A stretch of DNA of 20,307 nt from Bacteroidales bacterium (GTDB lineage Bacteria > Bacteroidota > Bacteroidia > Bacteroidales > WCHB1-69), in contig JAIROC010000258.1 of NCBI GenBank assembly GCA_031257735.1, positions 1-20,307 of the forward strand, written 5' to 3'. Every line of letters starts with the position of its first letter. Position 1 is the stretch's first letter. The position numbers and the translations under genes were made by a program. Positions 14,601-20,307 of this stretch are shown here, one piece after another. Under the pieces are notes generated by a model. The model worked only from the letters and a program-made list of their open reading frames with translations, was not told the origin of the DNA and searched no databases.

Positions 14601-17600
14601 GCTTACCAAGGTATAGGTTGCTGTTGCCGTTGGCGTAATCTTGTATGGAGATACAGTAATATTCTGTACCGTTACATTACTTGCACCGTTATTGTAAGTA
14701 ACTGTCCAAGGTTGCGTACCTGTTAAGTTTATCAAAGCTACCTCATCAGCGGCACAAATAGTTGTATCTGCTGCTAAAGCTATGGTTGCTGTTGGTAACG
14801 GATTTACCGTAATAGTAGCGGTTCCTGTAAGTGTTGTATTGACACAGTTATTGGCATCACTTACGCTTACCAAAGTAAAGACATGGCTTCCTGTTGTCGT
14901 TGGTTTAAAGACGTAAGGTGAAGATGCGACTGTTTCAGTTACATTATTCGTACCGTCATTGTAAACAAGCGTCCATGGAGCTTTACCTGTAAGGTTTATC
15001 AATTCAAGACTGTCGTTTAGACAAAGCGTTCGAGAAGCTACTATGCTTGCTGTTGGCAACGGATTTACTATAACAGTAACATTACCGTTAAGACTGTTAG
15101 AGCAATTAGCGTCGCTTACACTCTTCAAATTAAACGTGTACGTTCCTGCTGTTGTCGGTTTAAATATAAATGACGTATCTGTATTATTTACTATAGATTG
15201 ATCATTTACACCGTCATTATATAGAAGCGTCCATGAAGCAGCGCCTGTAAACTTAACAAGTTCTACGCTGTCTCCCAAACAGAAGGTTTGATTTGATACT
15301 ACTTCTGCTGTTGGTAACGGATTGACTGTAATCGTATCGCCATTGGTAATGTTAACAACACAACCATAAACATCGCTTACCGAAGTGATGGCGAAAGTTC
15401 CTGTCAATGCTGATTTAAACTTATATTCAGACGAAGTGATACCGGACAAAGTTTTGTCGCTTGTACCATCGTTATAAGTGAATCCCCAAGGAGTTGTACC
15501 TGTATAGTTCAAGGTTACGCTGTCTCCCATGCAAAGGGTTTTGGTAACTATGGTTAATTCAGGTAATGATCTTACATAGACTTCTGCGGTACTCATACTG
15601 TTTACTTTGTCATAATCGCAACCACTTGCATCGGTCAAACTTACTAACTCGAAGACAAAGTTACCTTCTTTTTCTGACGGTACTGCAAGCGTATCCGTCA
15701 TGATATTGTTCTTACTGTATTCTACTCCGTTCGATTTGAACACAAGGTTATATGGCGCAACACCGGTAAATACCAATGTCATGCTTTCTCCGAAACAGAT
15801 TGTAGCTTTACCGTCTGTCAAGCCCAACATACGTACGGATGGAGCAGCATTTACTCTTACCGTAGCGCTTGCTGACAAGCCTGTATTGATACAGTTAGCA
15901 TCCGTAATGCTTTCCAAAGTAAACACGTAAGTACCTGTATCTTTAGAAGCTATGCGTACTGTGCCGTCCGGATAGATTTCGTCTGCTAAAACAGTTTGAT
16001 TGAATGAACCTGTAAGTACGCCATTACGTAATGTATTGAATGCAATATTAAATGGAGGCGTTCCTTTTACCTTTATTGTAGCGCTGTCGCCATAACACAG
16101 GTCTTGGTCTTCCATACTTACTGTCGGCATTTCATGTACAAAAATAGTAGCCGTATCCGTACTATTTGCTGCATCAAAACCACAACCGCTTGCATCAGTC
16201 AAACTTACTAACTTGAAGCCAAACAGACCTACTTGTTCTGACGGTACAGCAAGAGTATTCGTCGTGATATTGTTCTTGCTATATTCTACTCCGTTCGATC
16301 TGAACACAAGGTTATAAGGCGCAATGCCGGTAAATTCTAACACTTTGCTTTCACCCATACAGACTGTATCTTTACCATTGTCTAAATCTAACATCTGTAC
16401 TGTCGGCAACGCATTTACTAATATGGTTGCTGTTATTGGCGTCGTATTTTCACATCCTGTGCCACGATCTGTTACCTTTAACAAGGTAAATTCAAACTCA
16501 CCTGCTTCATCTGACTGTACCGAATAGGGACTGCCTATGTTTCTCTTGTAGAAAGTACCAACAAGTTGTCCATCTTTCTTTGAGGTAAATTCTATATCAA
16601 AGGGACCTGTTCCTGTAAATACTAAGTCCTTAGATGCTCCTATACAAATAGTATCTCTTCCATCTGGATTCATATCAGCCATCTGTACTGTTGGCAACGC
16701 ATTTACTAATACGGTTGCTGTTACCGGCGTCGTATTTTCACATCCTGTTCCATGATCTGTTACCTTTAACAGCGTAAATTCAAATTTTCCTGCTTCATCT
16801 GACAGCACAGGATAGGTCTTGTCTGTTATGCCTCTCTTGTAGAAAGTTCCAACAAGTTGTCCATCTTTCGTTGAGGTAAATTCTATATCAAAAGGACCTA
16901 CGCCGGTAAATACCAAATCCTTGCTTTCTCCTATACAGATTGTATCTGTGCCATTGGGATTCATATCAGCCATTGTTACTGTTGGCAACGCATTTACTAA
17001 TACGGTTGCTGTTACTGGCGTCGTATTTACACAACCTGTGCTATTATCTGTTACCTTAGTCAAAACAAATTCAAATTCTCCTGCTTCTTCTGATATTACC
17101 GAATGGTTGTTTGTTATTCCTCTCTTGTAGAAAGTACCAACAAGTTGTCCATCTTTCTTTGAGGTAAATTCTATATCAAAAGGACCTGTTCCTGTAAATT
17201 GTAACTCCTTGCTTTTGCCTATACAGATTGTATCTCTTCCATCTGGATTCATATCTGCCATCTCTACTGTTGGCAACGCATTTACAGTTATGTTTACTAT
17301 TTGATCTGTGTCATTTATACAATTAGCATCTTCCACGCTCTCCAATGCAAATATAAACTGTCCTGCTTCGCCTGCTTCTATTTTGGCAGTATATTCCGTC
17401 GCTCCTGTCTGTGTTATCGGATATTTACCTGCTCCAAATTCTTTTGGCAAATGATAAGCAGTTGAAGGATCTGCACTATTCACTGTATAATCCAATGTAA
17501 ACGGAGGCGTTCCCGTAAAGGTAATCGTTACGCTATCGTTTTTACATACTGCTGATGATGGCATGCTTACGGTCGGACGTGAATTTACAAATACGGATGC

Positions 17601-20307
17601 TGTTACTGGCGTCGTATTTTCACATCCTGTAGCATCTGTTACCCTTAACAGGGTAAATTCAAATTCTCCTGCTTCAAGTGATTCTACTTTATAAGGATTT
17701 TCAGTTATTACTCTCTTATAGAAAGTATTAACAAATGCTCCATCTTTCTTTGATGTAAATTCTATATCAAAGGGAGCTGTACCTGTAAATTGTAAATACT
17801 TGTTCTCGCCTATACAGATAGTATCTCTGCCGTCAGGATTCATGTTTAACATTTCAACTGTTGGCGCTGTTCCTTTTACTGTTATTTGAGCAGTTACAGG
17901 TGTCGTATTTTCACAGCCCGTTCCATGATCAAATACACTCAACAAGGTAAAATCAAATGTACCTAATGCAAGTGACGGTACAGGATATGGATTTTCAGTT
18001 ATACCTCTCTTGTAGTAAGTTTCAGTAGATCCACCATCCTTAGTTGAGGTAAACTTTATATCAAAAGGTCCTACGCCTGTAAATTGCAACAGCTTGCTGT
18101 CGCCCTGACAGATTGTATCATTGCCATTTGTCAAACCTAACATCTGCACTGTCGGCAACGCATGTACTAATATAGTTGCTGTTACTGGCGTCGTATTTTC
18201 ACAGCCTGTACCATTATCGGTTACCTTCAACAGCGTAAATTCAAACTTACCTGCTTCCATTGATGGTACCAAATAAGGACTGCTTATGCCTCTCTTGTAG
18301 AAAGTATCAACCTTTGATGCGTCATCTTTTCTTGAGGTAAATGCTATATCAAAGTTTCCTGTGCCTGTAAATACCAATTCCTTGCTCTCGCCTATACAGA
18401 TTATGTCTTTACCATCTGTCAAACCTGACATCGAAACTGTTGGCGCTTTTACGATTACTTTTGCCGTCTGGGCTGTTGTATTTACGCATCCATTATTATC
18501 TGTTATACTTATCAGATGGAACTCAAATTCGCCATAATCCGCTGAAGCTATAGACACTGTATTGTCTAAAGGATTTACTTCCGTTTCGGCTATATGTCTA
18601 TTGAATATGGTTGCATCCGAACCGTCAGAAGCATTGCCGCCTACCCATACGCCATTCTTCTTTGTTTTAAACTGAATGTCTACCGGGAATTTCTTTGCCG
18701 TTACCTTAACTGTAGCTGGAGCCTTATAACAGATGTCCTGATTTGCCATTGTTACCGTTGGCAACGGATTGACCGTTATTTCAAAATTGTCTACATTGGC
18801 GTGTCCTGAACATCCCTTGTTATCTGTCAAGCCCAGTAATCTAAACTTGAATGTACCTGCGCTACCGGCTATAATAGTTGTATCATTTTTAGCATTCGCA
18901 CCATAGAACGTAATCGCCGATGGTAGATATACTTGAGAAGGATTTAACCAATTAACACCATTATCAACACTTACCAGGTATTTTAATGTAACAGGATAGT
19001 TACCCGTGAAAGTGAAGTTCACGCCTTCTCCTGCACACAATTCATTGTTTTGCGGAACATCTACTGTTACAGTAGGCGCATCGACAATTACTGTGAAGTT
19101 ATTCACATTGGAAGTTCCTGTACATCCGTTTGCGTCTGTCAAACTTACAAAATCAAAGATAAACGTACCTGCGCTGCCGGCTTTTATGGTTGTATCTCCA
19201 CTTCCATTTGCATTGTAGAATACTATTGGAGATGGTAATCCCACCTTACTCGGATCGTCATTGTCTACCTTATATGTTAAGGTATACGGAGCTTTACCCT
19301 TTTCAAATGACAAGGTAATATTGGCGTTTTCACAGACAGATGCCAGCGGCGGCGTTATTTTTACCAATGGCAATTCATTTACGGTTATATTTACCGTACT
19401 GTCAGAGAGTGTATCATTGAGACAATAGTAATCTTTTATGCTCTTTAATACAAACTCAAAGTCTCCTGCTTCGCCTGCTTCTATTTTGGCGGTATATGCC
19501 GTCTCTCCTGTCTGTGTTATCGGATACTTACCTGCTCCAAATTCTTTTGGCAAATGATAAACCGAAGCATCTACAGCGCCACTTCCATTATTCACTGTAT
19601 AATCCAATGTAAACGGCGGAATTCCTATTAAGGTAATGGTTACGCTATCGTTTTTACATACTGTTACTGCTGCCATACTTACAGACGGTTTTGGTCTTAC
19701 GTAAATAGAAGCCGATAACGTATTATTGATAGTATCAGTTAAATCTGCTATACAATGGAAAGCATCTTCCAATTCCAATAATTTGAACTCAAACTGTCCA
19801 GATTCCAATGACTTTATCATTTTTTTGGCAGAACTAATATCTAGGGTATTTTTTCCCCATTTGTTATCCCAATATGTTAATTTATAATCAGGTTCTCCTA
19901 TAAAGTTTAATGTTTTTTCCTCTCCCAAACATATCGTATCTTTGCCATTGACCAAGTCTTCCATCTTCACAGTGGGTACTGCTCTTACACGTACAACCGC
20001 TATAGGAGTAGTAGGAGTAGAATTAGTAACACTACACCCAAGCCCGTCTTTTAACTTGGTATATCTAAAGGCATAGTTTCCTATACCAACATTGTCCACG
20101 CTCAATACGGTATCATTACTGTTGTAAACTCTCAATGGAAAAGGAAATCCGTAATCTGTCGGAAAGTCATCATTGACTGTATAGCTCAATTCAAACGGAG
20201 CTACGCCTTCAAAGGAAACAGGGAAAGTACCATAACATATATTTGTATCAGTTATAATAACTTTGGGGTCTGAAACAAATATATTAGCGTTTATCGTACT
20301 CTTAGCC
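11685..20307 (-). CDS. Giant repeat-rich cell-surface protein with type IX secretion signal (5' end beyond window)
   Basis: The frame is open to the window edge, so the start and signal peptide lie beyond 20307; at least 2,872 residues are visible. From the N side the protein has one cut and 28 complete repeats of roughly 80-105 residues, then a cadherin-like beta-sandwich domain, then a type A Por sorting domain ending in VAIKKVTKQ. A typical repeat begins PTV or PTA, has a Cys in C-x-G-(D/E)-S, then TGT-x-PW or TG-x-GPF, a second Cys in DANGC or GTGC about 55-65 residues later, and ends ITVNPLP. The fold is probably Ig/PKD-like, and the cysteine pair could form the B-to-F strand disulfide. 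It is secreted across the outer membrane by the type IX system and anchored at the surface. An adhesin or structural role is inferred. It has its own terminator. Confidence 0.9.
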   Translation of the reverse strand, partial: AKSTINANIFVSDPKVIITDTNICYGTFPVSFEGVAPFELSYTVNDDFPTDYGFPFPLRVYNSNDTVLSVDNVGIGNYAFRYTKLKDGLGCSVTNSTPTTPIAVVRVRAVPTVKMEDLVNGKDTICLGEEKTLNFIGEPDYKLTYWDNKWGKNTLDISSAKKMIKSLESGQFEFKLLELEDAFHCIADLTDTINNTLSASIYVRPKPSVSMAAVTVCKNDSVTITLIGIPPFTLDYTVNNGSGAVDASVYHLPKEFGAGKYPITQTGETAYTAKIEAGEAGDFEFVLKSIKDYYCLNDTLSDSTVNITVNELPLVKITPPLASVCENANITLSFEKGKAPYTLTYKVDNDDPSKVGLPSPIVFYNANGSGDTTIKAGSAGTFIFDFVSLTDANGCTGTSNVNNFTVIVDAPTVTVDVPQNNELCAGEGVNFTFTGNYPVTLKYLVSVDNGVNWLNPSQVYLPSAITFYGANAKNDTTIIAGSAGTFKFRLLGLTDNKGCSGHANVDNFEITVNPLPTVTMANQDICYKAPATVKVTAKKFPVDIQFKTKKNGVWVGGNASDGSDATIFNRHIAETEVNPLDNTVSIASADYGEFEFHLISITDNNGCVNTTAQTAKVIVKAPTVSMSGLTDGKDIICIGESKELVFTGTGNFDIAFTSRKDDASKVDTFYKRGISSPYLVPSMEAGKFEFTLLKVTDNGTGCENTTPVTATILVHALPTVQMLGLTNGNDTICQGDSKLLQFTGVGPFDIKFTSTKDGGSTETYYKRGITENPYPVPSLALGTFDFTLLSVFDHGTGCENTTPVTAQITVKGTAPTVEMLNMNPDGRDTICIGENKYLQFTGTAPFDIEFTSKKDGAFVNTFYKRVITENPYKVESLEAGEFEFTLLRVTDATGCENTTPVTASVFVNSRPTVSMPSSAVCKNDSVTITFTGTPPFTLDYTVNSADPSTAYHLPKEFGAGKYPITQTGATEYTAKIEAGEAGQFIFALESVEDANCINDTDQIVNITVNALPTVEMADMNPDGRDTICIGKSKELQFTGTGPFDIEFTSKKDGQLVGTFYKRGITNNHSVISEEAGEFEFVLTKVTDNSTGCVNTTPVTATVLVNALPTVTMADMNPNGTDTICIGESKDLVFTGVGPFDIEFTSTKDGQLVGTFYKRGITDKTYPVLSDEAGKFEFTLLKVTDHGTGCENTTPVTATVLVNALPTVQMADMNPDGRDTICIGASKDLVFTGTGPFDIEFTSKKDGQLVGTFYKRNIGSPYSVQSDEAGEFEFTLLKVTDRGTGCENTTPITATILVNALPTVQMLDLDNGKDTVCMGESKVLEFTGIAPYNLVFRSNGVEYSKNNITTNTLAVPSEQVGLFGFKLVSLTDASGCGFDAANSTDTATIFVHEMPTVSMEDQDLCYGDSATIKVKGTPPFNIAFNTLRNGVLTGSFNQTVLADEIYPDGTVRIASKDTGTYVFTLESITDANCINTGLSASATVRVNAAPSVRMLGLTDGKATICFGESMTLVFTGVAPYNLVFKSNGVEYSKNNIMTDTLAVPSEKEGNFVFELVSLTDASGCDYDKVNSMSTAEVYVRSLPELTIVTKTLCMGDSVTLNYTGTTPWGFTYNDGTSDKTLSGITSSEYKFKSALTGTFAITSVSDVYGCVVNITNGDTITVNPLPTAEVVSNQTFCLGDSVELVKFTGAASWTLLYNDGVNDQSIVNNTDTSFIFKPTTAGTYTFNLKSVSDANCSNSLNGNVTVIVNPLPTASIVASRTLCLNDSLELINLTGKAPWTLVYNDGTNNVTETVASSPYVFKPTTTGSHVFTLVSVSDANNCVNTTLTGTATITVNPLPTATIALAADTTICAADEVALINLTGTQPWTVTYNNGASNVTVQNITVSPYKITPTATATYTLVSVSDANCTGTVDLTPKTITVNPLPTVTVIAANSTICSGDSVAIVSVTGGTIPWTLTYNTNQTLTTSSSLFWVKPTATTTYNLVSVGSNNGCSVPVTGSIVITVNAVPTAALLQTTPATMCLGDSTDIVTITGGTAPWTITYNDGTGVQTVSVATSPYRFKPTTARSYTVTLTGVSDANGCTGTVSGAARTITVNPLPTVAVIAAANSTICSGDSVAIVSVTGGTGPWTLTYNTNQTLTTSSSLFWAKAAGTYTLNSVSSNNGCSVPVTGSVTITVNTPPTAALQQTTPAIMCLGDSTNLVTITGGTAPWTITYNDGTGVQTVSVATSPYWFKPTTARSYTVTLTGVSDANGCKGTVSGAARTITVNSRPAATVIASSQTICSGDSVAIVSVSGGTGPWTLTYNTNQTLTTSSSLFWIKPTATTTYNLVSAGINSGCSVPVTGSVVITVNTPPTATTIATASNQSICLGDSIAVATISGSGTPWTLTYNDGTGIAKTVSGITTSPYYFKPAVAGTYNFTLVSVTTVNGCKGSIGGSTVTNIMVNPNPTAMIIAQDQSIYAGDSVALISLTGTAPWTVYYNTNQTLTATSSLFWAKVAGTYALDSVNSVGCTSPATGNVTITVNPKPTATQLPLPSTICLGESVDYVSLTGTAPWTLTYNDGTGVQTVLVNTSPYKFNPTVDRTYALSLISVSDVNGYAGTLINASTETITVNPLPTAVLASNQTITLGQSVNLITLTGVAPWDVVYSDGQRDVTESVNTSPYVFTPTVADVYTFTLRSVTDANGCTNTITGMATVITVNAVVNNDASLVTLTVSEGTLDPVFDANTVDYIVNVSYEIDSITIFAQSTDPNATVTGIGRFELRVGVTIFHVTVTAEDGLTTQVYTVAVYRNSVGIEMIEVSESINVYPNPTRDILYVVSDLQIKQIDIYDINGKVVKQIINPEQSISVSELSRGIYMLQIQTDRGVAIKKVTKQ
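11688..11894 (-). other. Type IX secretion system C-terminal sorting domain
   Basis: The last 69 residues begin VYPNPTRDILYV, continue with IDIYDINGKVVKQ, and end LSRGIYMLQI...KKVTKQ. This is the Por secretion tail: VYPNP start, central NGK turn, GIY motif and basic end. It directs export through the type IX machinery and is normally removed on the cell surface. Confidence 0.95.
11940..12197 (-). other. Cadherin-like beta-sandwich domain
   Basis: About 86 residues starting NDASLVTLTVSEGTLDPVF, with YIVNV, ITIFAQSTDPNATV and ending TVTAEDGLTTQVYTVAVYR. This matches the cadherin-like beta-sandwich domain found near the ends of many Bacteroidota and Firmicutes surface proteins. It separates the repeats from the sorting tail. 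Confidence 0.8.
12198..20307 (-). repeat. 28 complete and 1 partial Ig/PKD-like protein repeats
   Basis: Repeats were counted from the N side by their PTV/PTA starts. Repeats 1-15 (about 15565-20000) have longer units with MxxxxDG-(R/K)-DTICIG, FTGxGPFDIEFTS and TFYKR. Repeats 16-28 (about 12198-15564) have PWTLTYNDG and SPYxFKP. Repeats 6, 8 and 10-12 are close copies of one another, as are 20, 22 and 24, and also 21 and 23. Fragment similarity extends to the DNA, so these are recent duplications. Confidence 0.9.
13357..14540 (-). repeat. Recent two-repeat amplification inside the giant gene
   Basis: The segment CAGAACAGAGACGATGAAGT recurs at 13357, 13870 and 14392, spaced 513 and 522 bp, nearly the length of two protein repeats. 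Between copies, the alternating unit containing ACCTCCTGTTATAGTAACAA is also nearly identical. The order of repeats 20-25 is thus (A-B) x 3, with the last B (25) more diverged. Confidence 0.85.

Noticed and set aside
20180..20189. Start of the giant gene at 20189 (TTG)
   Set aside because: The same frame is open without a stop to the window edge and continues the repeat pattern (ICYGTFPVSFEGVAPFEL), so the real start is outside.

Overview
The window is AT-rich DNA from a Bacteroidota bacterium, most likely order Bacteroidales. The evidence is a type IX secretion (Por) C-terminal sorting domain, a HmuY-like lipoprotein followed by a TonB-dependent receptor with an N-terminal carboxypeptidase-regulatory-like domain, a PheS carrying the four-cysteine insertion, and TAnnTTTG promoter elements (the same TATCTTTGCA occurs upstream of three genes). 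Rubrerythrin and a 2[4Fe-4S] ferredoxin suggest an anaerobic lifestyle. No rRNA, tRNA, transposase, CRISPR array or defence gene was recognised.

Layout. 1-383: a 121-bp MITE-like element (37-157) and a terminator. 384-3588, minus strand: a ferredoxin, rubrerythrin, an asparagine-synthetase-like protein that lacks the catalytic Cys2 of its glutaminase domain, and a small secreted protein tightly linked upstream of it. 3722-5347, plus strand: a secreted cyclophilin-type peptidyl-prolyl isomerase, then pheS three bases later. 5348-5679: tandem repeats. 5708-6664: the C-terminal half of a split transketolase, with its own promoter. 6665-7235: a long leader region with a nested inverted repeat. 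7236-10143: the HmuY-like lipoprotein and its TonB-dependent receptor, a probable heme or iron uptake pair. 10144-11600: about 1.4 kb of stacked repeats, comprising heptamer arrays, an indel-free array of eighteen 21-bp units, trinucleotide-loop palindromes and six 68-bp units, with the last part bounded by sequences related to the MITE ends. 11685 to the window edge, minus strand: a giant cell-surface protein gene whose 5' end lies outside the window.

The giant protein (at least 2,872 residues visible) consists of 28 complete Ig/PKD-like repeats plus one cut by the window edge, then a cadherin-like beta-sandwich domain and the type IX sorting signal. It is probably a secreted, surface-attached adhesin or stalk-like protein. 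Its repeats fall into two subfamilies and show signs of recent duplication.

No complete new multi-gene system is evident. The most interesting items are the glutaminase-dead asparagine-synthetase homologue with its secreted partner, the repeat mosaic of the giant protein, and the repeat island between the receptor gene and the giant gene.
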